From: Cymbomonas tetramitiformis
Taxonomy: Eukaryota > Chlorophyta > Pyramimonadophyceae > Pyramimonadales > Pyramimonadaceae
DNA: 64,000 nt
NCBI GenBank assembly: GCA_001247695.2
Contig: LGRX02035493.1
Span: 1 to 64,000, forward strand
Direction of reading: 5' to 3'
Each line of letters begins with the position of its first letter. Position 1 is the first letter of the stretch. Under the pieces are notes generated by a model, which was not told where the DNA came from, made no database searches, and saw nothing but the letters and a program-made list of their open reading frames with translations. This document shows, piece by piece, positions 53,971 to 64,000 of the stretch. A program made the translations under genes and the position numbers.

Positions 53971-54109
53971 AAGATAACGTAAATGAACATTGCCAAAATC
54001 GAGCAATAGCAACGCGCGGTGCCCATGACCCGCAGCCCCAAAAGACGTTTACCGTAAAGCCATGTCACAAATCCTAGTTGCACCCAAAGAGCTTCCGAGG
54101 ATTGATAGC

Positions 54110-54245
54110 GGGGGGGAAGCCCCAGCAGGGGTTCTAGAAATACCCCCCCCTAGAACTTGCATTTTGCCTTTGGGGGGTTAGCACCCCCCCCCTTAGGAGT
54201 TGCTTTTTGCCGTTGGGGGGTCAGCACCCCCCCCCTAGAACTTGC
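54110..54245. repeat. ~50-bp tandem repeat, C-rich
   Basis: CCTAGAACTTGCATTTTGCC then TTTGGGGGGTTAGCACCCCC recurs with small changes two to three times. A further copy lies at about 54698. Confidence 0.7.
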
Positions 54246-54550
54246 ACTCGCGCACACTGCGGGGCGGGCGGGAGTGCCCCACGGTACCACCATAACGCGC
54301 GCGGGGCGAGCGGGAGTGCCCCACGATATCACCATAACGCGCGCGGGTCGGTGCCCTGCGATATCACCATCACGCTCGCGGGGGACGGGAGTGCCCTACG
54401 ATACCCCCATCACGCTCGCGGGGCGGGCAGGAGTGCCACACGAGACCACCATCGCGCGCATGGGGCGGGCGGGAGTGTCCCACGATACCACCATCGCGCG
54501 CGTGGGGCGGGCGGGAGTGTCCCACGATACCACCATCACGGGCGCGGACT
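54246..54550. repeat. ~44-bp tandem repeat, seven units
   Basis: GGGGCGGGCGGGAGTGCCCC then ACGATACCACCATCACGCGC, with GATATC, GATACC or GAGACC variants. Open frames on both strands are repeat artefacts. Confidence 0.85.
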
Positions 54551-55619
54551 AGTCACGCAAGGATGGTGGGGGTGGGAGTGCCCCGCGCTATCGCCTCACA
54601 TGTTATATTATTATGCGCCGCAGGCGCGAATTTTTGAACATTCCCGACTTTTTCGTTGAACACTAGAGTTATTCTGAGGCAAGGGGCTGTGCTCAGACCC
54701 CCCCCTAGGACTTGCATTCTACCCTTGGGGTAGCCCCCAGAGGGAGATCTGAGGGTTATGACCGATGACACATGTGTCATACATGTCATACATGTTATAC
54801 GTGTCATACCTGTCAGATATGTCATACCATGTCATGTCATGTCATGTCGAGTCATGTCATATATTATAATGACAGACAGTCGTCAGTACGGTCGACTATG
54901 ACTGTACATATCATTTATTTAAGGTAAGACTTGAATGACACATGTCATCGAGAGGCCAGTATGTCGGACTCGAGATGGCGAAGCAAGATGCTATCTTGAA
55001 GTACCGAATGGTTCGGAGAAGAAATCATCTTCGCTTCTAGCATGTTCTGAACAAGCATGCGAGTATCATATGGCGAACGCATTATTCGTTCAGCCGATAC
55101 TCGTCGTTCAACCAATGCCTTGGGTTCACAACCCAATAGCGGTGCCATCTATGAGATGGGAGGCATTCGGTATAGATGAGGTAGCGTTGTGCTACAGCAG
55201 TATCTTCGGACGAAGCACTGCACTCATCACCCGCTCTTACGCTGCCCGAGTGTTACTGTTCAATAACACCGTGCTATCTTATCATATCATATTATATCTT
55301 AAGGCTCGCTTGTGAGACCTTAACAGGTGGTATTCGATCGTCAAGGCGAGAACGAGAACTCTAGTGTGAGTGCAGCATAGATATCGAATACTTTGTGTAC
55401 TGTATGCAGGTTGCGGAGCGCGAATAATATCTGGCGTCGCAATCGCACAAATACCGATATACTGCATATACTGACCGCTGCATAAGCGAATATTGTGCGC
55501 GAGGATATATCGTCACATATACAATCGCAGATCGTACATATCGTCACCAATACAGCGCGAGAAGGTGTGCATGCCGCATACATATGCGCAGCGATCACAT
55601 ATACGCGCAGATACGATTC

Positions 55620-58440
55620 GCAATTGTACGAAATTCGCAATATGAGACGCGGACATAAAAATCCTCATCGGAATCATGATCCGCGCGAAAAATAGCACTT
55701 GTATCATGTGCTATACATACTGCGACAAGATGTGCTTATTATCAGCAGCGCGCACCATCGCGATTTTCATGATCGCAATAAATCGCTTACTGTGCACGAC
55801 AATTATTTTGCAGTTTTTTGATGACGATGTCAGTATGCAAAATGTCATCAACACACCGTCATTATCGATAGTTGCAATAATCACGGATGCATCATCTGCG
55901 CGCGTCACGATATCCTTTACAGAATATGTGTATACTTACTGGGATAATCATGAACGGACGCATGATGACAGTATATTGCAGCATCGATGCCATATAATAC
56001 TCTGACGTTTGCTGAGATATTATAATCTATTCACTGTCAGATTCGTATATCAACCTGCAATCATGAGTGTGAACTGCATACATGCTGTGTGAGTAGCTTA
56101 TACACACATACACGCGCAACATGACAGATCATTGAATACTCTGCAGCAACTACATCATAGTGTGTGCAAAATTCGAGTGTGCGGAGATTATAATGACTGC
56201 AGCACCACACACATACACACATATACTTGCAGTATACACCATCATTAAGTATATACTGAGTGCATGCAGCAGATGTGCATTACACCACATGTACATTATT
56301 ATACTGAGCAACTGCATCACTGTGATATGTGCATGCATTATTCATACAGCTTGACCATGATAACAGCTGCAATGTACAAACCAGTTTGATCACGATAACA
56401 ACTGGGACATATAGCATCACATCACAATACATCATACATTGCACAAAGCATACTGCAGTGCATGTAAGCTATATTGGAACCCATGTAAGTGTAAGGTGCC
56501 TGAAGGTGATCTTAACACCATAATTAGCTCGACATGCTCTGACGAAGGATTTGGGATGAGCATGTTCGTTCTATGGTGGATCACTGAATGGAATGCTCAC
56601 CGGAACTACATGTGAAATAAACCAAGCAACTCATTACTGTAAATGAGAGTATGCAGGATTACAATAACCACTAAGCTGATATATATATATCATGTTAGAT
56701 TTATTCAGTACTTGGTATACAGATCATCCTGCATGATAAATCATCTTGGTATATTGTAATACCAGAAATCACCTGCATACAAGTGTGTATAGTGAACAAT
56801 TCCACACACACTTACATGTACTCAATCAGCAAGTACATGAACATAAGTCACTACACGTATGCATCACTTATATATTATTAAATATATGACCTTACACTGA
56901 TTCACAAGTGTAATAAATTATCACTGACACTACTATGTAGATTGATAATGCACTGACTCGAAAGTGCAATAATCAATAATCATATCAATACATGATACAT
57001 AGTACCATCCAGTTTGATCACGATAACAACTGGATGTCAAGTGATGGCGATAGATGGGGACAGAATAATCCAACATGCTGTAGGGCTGGATGGAGAAATC
57101 TCCAGACCCGAAGGCATCATACAATGCTCATATAGCAGCTGGTCACTGATGAGCATTGTCCACACGTCCTACATATCATCGCTGGAGCAAGAACAACAAC
57201 TACACTGCATTGTGACAATTGATTCAGTAATGATCAGCACAATAAGCATGTACATACTCAGATCAGTACTTACATATTGAACTGACAGAGGTTGTTGTGG
57301 ACACACACACACATTGTGTTGTGTTGAACTGCTTAGATTATTATCAAGCTGTGTCCTGATATATTTGGAATCTAGAGATATCACTTTGATATGCTCTGAG
57401 TGCACAGCCATATGCCCAACTATATCATAGGTTCTGACAAGTTATCACTTAAGTGGTTAATCCGCTTACAGTTGATACACCTAATAAATCATCAGGAAGT
57501 GAACTAACTTCCATAGGTTTCAAATCAGTAAAACCCATATTTATGATCAGCCACAGATGTTGATCATCAGAGATATTCACTATTATGCCATGAAAATTAT
57601 CATGTGCAAAAGTGAGATAAGTTGCATTAGTTCTGTAACTTGCAAATTCCACACACACCAAGATATATTACTGAGGTATATAATCAAATGGCCAAAAAAG
57701 GTGAAAAATGGGTAAAAATCGTTGGCGATAAATTTCAAAACTGAATTTCCGACCCCATTTTTATTTCAAATTATGATTTTATACCTATTAAGGTATCAGA
57801 AAAAACATAATGACCATGGTCATATCTCGTGTAACACCCTAAATATCAGGTGTGTAATATCTAGGGGTATACAGAGTTGCTGTACTGAAATACATAAAAA
57901 AATAAATACGTTAGATCTGAAAATGAAAATTTCAATTTCATTTTTTTCGTTATCCTATTTTGATGGCTATTGAAAAATATGCTCAAAATAGTACAGCACC
58001 TGTAACGCCCTAATACTCCCTAAATTCACGTGTACAGTTACAGGGGTGTAACATACCTCCTAAAAACCACGTGACACACAGTAAAAAATTAAATGCAGTT
58101 TTGCTTAAATATCTTTGCAAAATGTTTATACTGCTTTAATTTAACATATTTTAGGGTTACTGATGGCAAGTAACACCCTAATATCACTGTGGGAGATAAG
58201 GGTCACTGTAACGTTACATACCCTAAATGCCACCTATATAATAGGAAACACTTCGTGTTTGGCATATATGTCATGCTGAAATCAGCACAGACATGACAAT
58301 ATTTCGGGCAACAACCCAAGAACTGTAGGGCAACAACCCAAAAACTGCAGGGCTACAACCCAAAGACTGTAGGGCTGCAACCCTAAAACTGTAACAGCTG
58401 CTTCCTGTAAGGACTGCATGGTGCATGCTATATCATGAGG
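55620..58440 (+). other. Long AT-rich gypsy leader or LTR, noncoding
   Basis: About 2.8 kb with no credible gene. A 25-bp word, CCAGTTTGATCACGATAACA plus ACTGG, occurs exactly at 56381 and 57009, with a weaker third copy near 56350. TAACACCCTAA or TAACGCCCTAA occurs at about 57833, 58002 and 58170. Confidence 0.5.
58306..58393 (+). repeat. Four 22-bp direct repeats before the gypsy promoter
   Basis: GGGC(A/T)(A/G)CAACCC then (A/T)A-N-A-N-CTGTA, four tandem copies. Each can form a small GGG/CCC hairpin. Confidence 0.88.
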
Positions 58441-58448
58441 TATAAAGG
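58441..58448 (+). promoter_or_regulatory. Possible TATA box of the gypsy element
   Basis: TATAAAGG about 220 bp before the gag start, downstream of the four 22-bp repeats. Confidence 0.45.
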
Positions 58449-58663
58449 CAACTGACAACTGCCTATGTATTCACACTTCCTTGAGGGGGGAAGAAGGTGG
58501 ATATATATACATACATCACCTCATTATAATGTACATATATACTACATGTATATAACATACAGATATACTATATGTATATAACATAGATATATATACTATA
58601 TATATACCAACACACAAACTCAGTTAGCTGAAGGCATCTTTGGTGTTGTGTTTTGTTTTTTAA

Positions 58664-60341
58664 ATGGCAGAAGCAGAAGAATCAGATATCCCAGCCATCA
58701 ATGCAGATCCGTCAACATGGTTCTTTGACATCTTAGGTTCCTACGATGCATACAGTCGGCTCAAGATCCCCAAGTGGCTCGCTGGTTATGACAATACCCA
58801 GACCAGATTCGACCAGATAGGGTACTTCGACAATATCAGTCGCATGAGGCCCGACATGAGCAGATATAGGGATCCTGAGAATGAACCACAGGAACCAGAA
58901 GATGAGTATACAGCAGATAATGCTCCAATAGTTTTCACAGATCCTGATGATGATTATGTGCCAGCACCAGCTCCACCTACTTTAGTTCCAAAGGTGAAAA
59001 TGACACCACCTAGGGAATTTAAAGCAGGACATGACGCAGAGATTTGGTTGGAAACCGTGGATAGATATTTCCAATTCACTTATCCAGGAGTTCCAGACAA
59101 GGACCAGATCACAGTATTCCTGACACTCATACAAAACAACGACCGACATTATTTCCAGGTCGTGGCAAACAGGGAACATATCAAACTTTTATGTCGTACG
59201 GCCAACACTCAAAATTTCCATCGGCCAAGTTTCGGCCATCTCGGCCAAAATCTAAAATTGCCCGTCGCAGGCGCAAAATTTTAATTTTAAGTATGACAAT
59301 ATCATAAAAATCGCACAATTTCGGGAAAATTTCAAAATTTTACATAATTCGTCTCGGCCAACAAGCAAAAGCACCCTCGGCCAAACCTCGGCCACAGCCT
59401 TCATCGTACGGCCACAGACCGGCCATAGGAGGTTGATATGTTCCCTGGTGGCAAAGCAACCAGATGCCACATATGAGAAGGTCAGAAGGATTTTCCTCAG
59501 TCAGTTTGGGAACCCCCATAAAAGATCAGTGGCCAAGAAACATCTAATGGCGCTGCAACAAGGGAACCAGACTTTCTCAGATTATTTACGCACGTTCACG
59601 CCACTGGCTGCACTAGCAGCAGTTGATCTGGACGATGTGTTGATAAAGGACAGATTTGTCAACAGCATGGATCCTGATCTCCGCAAACAGTTCCACCTAA
59701 GATTCCTAACAGAGAACGAAAGGAATAATCTGTCGTGGTCACAAACCACACAGATACTGCTCGACTTGAATTACGTTGTTCATTCGAAGCAGTCAGAGAC
59801 CCTACACTATCGGGGGCAGAAGGAGCAATCATCAGGAGGCCCAGTCAAAAAGGAGAAGGACAAGGGGCGTGGCAGAAAGCCATATGACAGATCCAATAGG
59901 AACTGGAATCAGAGTCAGAATGGCAATCAGAATCCAAATGCCAATCAGAATCGGAGCAAAGGGAAAGGTGGAAAAGGCAAAGGTAAAGGGAAAGGGAAAG
60001 GAGCAGCACCAAATCCTCCTCAGCCTTGCCAACGTTGTGGTCGTTCCAATCACGCCACAAAGGATTGTTTCTCCACCAGGACCCCAGATGGAAAAGCCAT
60101 ACAAGGCAAGCCTCCAGCTCAGAATCCTTTCAGGAGACAGCAGCAACAGAATCAGGGTGCTAAGAATGAGTCTGGCAAACTCATCAATACAATCAACACC
60201 CTGGTTAAGGAGCTAAAGAGTCAGCACAGCATCAATGCAGCAGTTGCAGCTCCAGCTCCAATTCCAGCTTCAGCTCCAGCTCCTCAGGGAAACTCTCAGG
60301 GTACTGCACAGGTACCAGTGTTGAGAGCACCCCCAAGGTAA
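58664..60341 (+). pseudogene. Gypsy Gag, interrupted by a hAT MITE
   Basis: Starts 'MAEAEESDIPAINADPSTW'. The capsid-like part has 'PPREFKAGHDAEIWLETVDR' and, after the MITE, 'KQPDATYEKVRRIFLSQFG', 'LRTFTPLAALAAVDLDDVL' and 'FVNSMDPDLRKQFHLRFL', a classic retrotransposon Gag fold. A Lys/Gly/Asn-rich stretch precedes a canonical zinc knuckle 'CQRCGRSNHATKDC' (CX2CX4HX4C), and an Ala/Pro-rich tail ends at 60341. Removing the MITE and one 8-bp duplicate (286 bp) restores the frame exactly. Pol lies in the -1 frame and overlaps the end of gag, so a programmed frameshift near the stop is plausible (last codons CCC-CCA-AGG-TAA). Confidence 0.85.
59170..59447. mobile_element. hAT-type MITE, copy 2, in gypsy gag
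   Basis: 278 bp, ends CAGGGAACATATCAA...TTGATATGTTCCCTG, with a perfect 8-bp duplication GTGGCAAA (59162-59169, 59448-59455). It shares the core GCAGGCGCAAAATTTTAATT and the 'cggcca' clusters with copy 1 but has a different subterminal sequence. Confidence 0.93.
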
Positions 60342-61942
60342 ATCGGCCTGAAGATGCCACTGAAGCAAGTGGCCGGGTTGAGAGTATCTCAGAAGAAGTC
60401 CTTTCCAGTCTGACATTACAGTTTCAGCAGATGGACACTCCCTCAGAGCACATCGCACAGATGCAGTCTCAGACAGCACAGCTGAAATCACAGAAGAAGC
60501 TGTTGTTGTACAAAGGGAAAGTATATGGACAGAGTACTCACATATTGGTAGATCCATGAGCTACATCGTCTTTCATCGACAGACAGTTCGCTGCTCAGCT
60601 TGGTATAGCACCCACAGATTCCTCATCATTCTCAGTGGGATTGGCTGGAGGAAGCCAACTACCCTGCACATCCTATCTTCCCAATGCTACATTCACGCTG
60701 GGTAAGTATAAGGACACAGAGGATTTCTACATCATTGACATGAAACCCTTCACTGTCATCCTGGGTCAAGATTGGTTGGAGAGGAGAAATCCACACATTG
60801 ACTTCCAGTCCAAAAATCTGACGATCACTAGGAAGCACTCCATCTGACATCTGACGATCAGGCTCCAGTGTTCGCACAGTACTATCCAGAGTTGAACAGA
60901 CTCCAGGCTCAGATGGCCTTCCTGAAATGGAATTGGTCAGTGCCACCACCATGAGAAAGCACCTACGTCGTATTCGATCCAGTGGTTCGGCTGAAGAAGC
61001 CGTAGCTTATCTCTTCTTTCTCTCAGAGGTCGATGGTGAACTGGTCTTCGCAGCAGCAGACTCAGACACCACTATGGAAGACCTAGAGGTCACAGCAGCA
61101 CGTGATCAGATGAGGGAAGACTTTTCAGACATATTCCAGGAGGATCTTCCAGCTGGTCATAGGCCATAACGGTTTGAAGGTGGTTATCATCGAATCAACA
61201 TTGAACCTGGGCACAAGCCGCCATCGCAGCCAGTTCGTACCATACCAGTGCCCATGATGGAAGAGCTCAAACGACAGATCATCAAATATGTCGAATTGGG
61301 TATCCTTCGTCCGTCATCATCTCCATATGGATGTCCTATCATTTTCGCTCCTAAGCCAGGTGGGAAGTGGAGGATGTGCTGTGATTATCGAGCCCTTAAT
61401 AACATCACAATTAAGGACACGTATCCATTGCCACCTCACGACACCCTTCTTGAACAGCTAAAAGGTGCACGATGGTTTAGCAGATTTGACTTCAATCAGT
61501 TTTTCCATCAGATCCCTATACATCCAGATGACATTCACAAAACAGCTATTCGCACCAGATACGGTTCCTATGAGTGGACAATTATGCCTTTCGGATTGAC
61601 CAATGCTCCTGCAACAGCTCTACGTGTAGGAAATCGGGCATTCTTCGACTTCATCGATCGGTTCCTTGTCATTTTCATGGATGATACTATTGTGTACAGT
61701 CCGGACTTTGACAGCCACGTGAGTCATGTCCGACAGTTCCTCCAGCGTTGCAGAGATCACCGGTTCTTCATCAGGCCTTCCAAGGTGGAGTTGTTCGTCA
61801 GATCCATAGACTTTATCGGACATCACATCTCTGAAGCAGGCCTATCCATCATCGAAGACCGAATCCGAGCAGTCATGGCAATACAGCCTCCGGTGTCTTA
61901 TGGTCCTACCGTTGGAAAGCAGCCTCTACGCCGTATGGCTAA

Positions 61943-62795
61943 GGGCTGTTCCATTTATTGTCCTATGGGGGGTGGAAGGCATTGGAAATTTGTTCCGCGG
62001 GGGGGAGGGGTCGTTATCTTCTTCCGTCCTCGGGGTGGGGGACATCTACCGTCGTCCGCGGGGGGAGAGGGTGTTACGGAGGCACCCTGCGGACATGTTT
62101 GACGTTACAAGTAGAACCTCAACCTGTCCGGAGGGTCGAAAGAAGCCGGTAACATGTAACCACATTGATGATCGAAGCTCACACGCAAGCTGGCGCGGGG
62201 CGCTGGCGCGGGGCGCTGGCGCGGGGCGCTGGCGCGGGGCGCTGGCGCGGATTTATATAATGATTCGTGAAGAAAATGCAAGCCCGTCCGCGGGGGGGGG
62301 GCTTAAGGGCTTTTTCAATCGTTTTGGCTTAGAGTGGGGGGCTGGCCGTTATGTTCGAGAAAGGGGGGCTATCCTATTACTTTATAGCAATTTCAACCAA
62401 AATTGGTGTGTATGTAAAGTCTACAGGAATAAGTGTTTCAGCATGCCGGAGTAGAGCATTACACGTATGTACCATGTGTAAGTATCACATCCCTCCCGCG
62501 TCGTCGTCATGCGGAAAGATGCATATCGACGTATGTGGATGTAGCGCCATCAAGATTATTACGCACAACAAATATATTAACCTTGAATGTCCCATGGTTG
62601 CGGTTAGTTCCGACTTCGATAATAAAAGTGAAATGAAGTCTGCATAATTTGCGTGTCCGGAGGGGGGAGGAGGGGCTCCGGTGATCGTGTCCTCAGGGTA
62701 GGGGGGGTCGGTATGCATGGTTGTCCTCAGGGGGGGAGGGGGTTCAAGCAACGTGCCTTCCACCCCCCCCCATAGGACAATAAATGGAACAGCCC
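61943..62795. mobile_element. PIF/Harbinger-type MITE in gypsy RT
   Basis: 853 bp. Inverted ends of about 39 bp start GGGCTGTTCCATTTATTGTC and continue CTATGGGGGG; flanks are TAA (61940-61942, 62796-62798). A TAA/TWA duplication and GGG-starting ends are typical of PIF/Harbinger and its Tourist-like MITEs. It is very G-rich on one strand and noncoding. Confidence 0.85.
62189..62253. repeat. 13-bp tandem repeat GCTGGCGCGGGGC inside the Harbinger MITE
   Basis: Four to five perfect copies of GCTGGCGCGGGGC. Confidence 0.9.
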
Positions 62796-64000
62796 TAAAG
62801 ATGGCAAGTCATCCCTTCGGTCATTCTTGGGCATGGTCGGTCAATTTAGGAGATTCATACCAAAATTCTCCAAGATTGCCGAGCCGCTGAATCGTCTCCT
62901 TAAAGATAATGCAGAGTTTGTCTGGGAATCTGAGCAGCAGAAAGCATTTGATAACCTCAAAAGTGCCATTTGCAATGCTCCAGTACTACAGCTTCCAGAT
63001 CAGAAACTGCCATCTATTATGGAGGTCGATGGATCAGGCACACACGTTGGTCAAGTGGTACTACAGGACCAAGGAAAAGGTATGAAGCCATGTGGCTATC
63101 ACAGCGTCACTCTCTCCGATACACAGAGACGTTGGCCTATTCCTGAGATCGAGCTATTTGCCATTGTGGAGGGCTTCCGATTCTTTCGCCACATCTTGCT
63201 GGGAGCTCCTGAGACTATTGTACGCTCAGATCATCAGCCACTGGTTTATTTCCAGTCTAAATCCACACTAAGCCCAAAACAGGCGAGGTGGTTGGATGAG
63301 CTCTCCGAGTACAACTTCCGAATAGAGCACATTTCTGGCGAGAAGAATAAGGTTGCAGACGCACTCACTCGTATCTCTACACTCTTTGAACTCACTGATT
63401 GTCTGAAACACATAGACATCACCGAGGTTCCAGTCATGCCACCTACAGATCCTACATTCATTGCTCTTATATCTTCTTCATCAGCTCATCAGCTTCACGA
63501 CATCATTATATCCCAGTATGATCGTGACACATTTGCACAGACTATATTGGCTAAGCTGACATCATCGACTTCATCACAGTCAGTCAGCAGCTTCGAGCTC
63601 ATTCAGGGGTTGATCTATCGCAAGACCATATATGGCAGACAGCTGTACATTCCACCTACCGCCAAGGTCCCTACAGATGACGGTGAAATCACACAGCTTC
63701 GCCACATTCTCCTTCATGAGTGCCACTCAGCCACTATTTCTGGTCATGTAGGCAAAAATCGCATGCTTCATCTACTGCGTAGCCGATATTATTGGCCAGG
63801 AATGACGACGGCAGCCATCCAGTACATTCGGGAGTGCCCCGTTTGTCAACGCCAAAAAACGAGGCGACACAAACCTTATGGTCAGTCACATATACGATAT
63901 TGTGTGCCTAAGACAAAATGGCTTGATGTATCTCTTGACTGGATTACTGACCTGCCTATCACCACTGATGGGCACGACAATATATTTGTGGTAATGTGCC

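Larger units (their letters stand above)
51090..54065 (-). pseudogene. Family A Gag fragment, split by element B
   Basis: On the minus strand the stretch 51473-51090 reads 'GSIASTRARKRLLRDSDLDASIRLLDAVRD' (in two short pieces) and 'YKGRLHRAWAKDIREDILG', matching A1's N-terminal region. Upstream leader sequence resumes beyond element B (AACGTAAATGAACATTGCC at about 53976, matching CCGTAAATGAACATTGCGCC at about 28586 in A2). Similarity fades by 54065 and stops at 51090. It lacks LTRs. Confidence 0.65.
54759..64000 (+). mobile_element. Ty3/gypsy retrotransposon, runs off the window
   Basis: LTR-like sequence begins TGACCGATGACACATGTG at 54759 (solo relative at 40070). Gag starts 58664 and pol follows in protease-RT-RNase H-integrase order, still open at 64000. 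It carries a hAT MITE in gag and a Harbinger MITE in RT. The 3' LTR and the end of the 5' LTR are not visible. Confidence 0.85.
60317..64000 (+). pseudogene. Gypsy Pol: protease, RT, RNase H, integrase (partial)
   Basis: Protease 'THILVDP' then TGA then 'ATSSFIDRQFAAQLG', where the catalytic Gly codon has become a stop (60558). After a frame change near 60846: 'DFSDIFQEDLPAGHRP', TAA, 'RFEGGYHRINIEPGHK', then RT 'GILRPSSSPYGCPIIF', 'RMCCDYRALNNITIKDTYPL', 'FSRFDFNQFFHQI' and 'LVIFMDDTIVYS'. A Harbinger MITE lies at 61943; removing it restores the frame into 'SLRSFLGMVGQFRRFIPKFS', RNase H ('MEVDGSG', 'EIELFAIVEGF', 'SDHQPLVYF', 'KVADALTRI') and integrase (HHCC 'LLHECHSATISGHVG', 'CPVCQRQK'; core 'WLDVSLDWITDLP'). 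Order RT-RNase H-integrase defines Ty3/gypsy. The window ends in the integrase core. Confidence 0.9.

Noticed and set aside
54246..54550. Open frames in the 44-bp GC-rich array as a repeat protein
   Set aside because: Several frames are open at once, variation is not codon-like, and no start context is seen.

Overview
This is a piece of a eukaryotic nuclear genome. It carries a divergent histone H4/H3 gene pair, spliceosomal introns with GT...AG borders, and almost nothing else but transposable elements and satellites. H3 has A31, Y41, S87 and L90, and H4 has the R77-type 'EHARRKT' segment. Both fit an alga, with the green lineage slightly favoured, but the window cannot settle this. No bacterial operons, rRNA genes or CRISPR arrays were seen.

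Layout. 1-1.5 kb: GC-rich minisatellites. About 1.9-3.2 kb: degenerate ~175-bp satellite. 4.0-9.1 kb: a 5'-truncated LINE (RT, RNase H, C-terminal zinc finger). 9.1-15.2 kb: remains of a copia-type LTR element (B') interrupted by a gag-only LTR element (A1, 5-bp TSD). 16.0 kb: a solo or truncated family C LTR. 16.5-17.2 kb: an unrecognised gene fragment. 17.7-23.6 kb: a decayed minus-strand Ty1/copia element with a DNA-adenine-methyltransferase-like domain between protease and integrase. 23.7-25.3 kb: three unrecognised coding fragments. 25.9-30.3 kb: a decayed gag (D) split by gag-only element A2, whose LTR holds a TTAA-flanked MITE. 30.9-34.3 kb: intact gag-only element C2. 34.4-35.3 kb: a second LINE tail. 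36.9-38.3 kb: histones. 39.0-40.0 kb: a pogo-like transposase pseudogene. 40.1-40.9 kb: a gypsy LTR fragment. 40.9-49.8 kb: gag-only element C3, split by a 5.9-kb CACTA element (42.9-48.8 kb) and by a hAT-type MITE. 49.8-50.7 kb: an amino-methyltransferase-like fragment. 51.1-54.1 kb: an A-family gag fragment split by gag-only element B. 54.1-54.6 kb: GC-rich minisatellites. 54.8 kb to the end: a Ty3/gypsy element carrying a second hAT-type MITE in gag and a PIF/Harbinger-type MITE in reverse transcriptase.

The only plausible cellular genes are H4, H3 and perhaps the fragments at 16.5-17.2, 23.7-25.3 and 49.8-50.7 kb. Insertion order can be read from target-site duplications: A1 lies in B', the TTAA MITE in A2 and A2 in D, CACTA and hAT in C3, B in an A-family fragment, and two MITEs in gypsy. 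Several gag-only families (A, B, C) have intact or nearly intact LTR pairs. They carry no pol of their own, so they probably depend on copia-type elements, whose LTR edge and 3' hairpin resemble those of B.

The most unusual things are the methyltransferase-like domain inside copia; the CACTA element whose GAAGAC terminal repeats also fill the introns of its transposase; three gag-only families with hydrophobic C-terminal segments; and a co-varying hairpin just inside the 3' LTR of copia-type elements.
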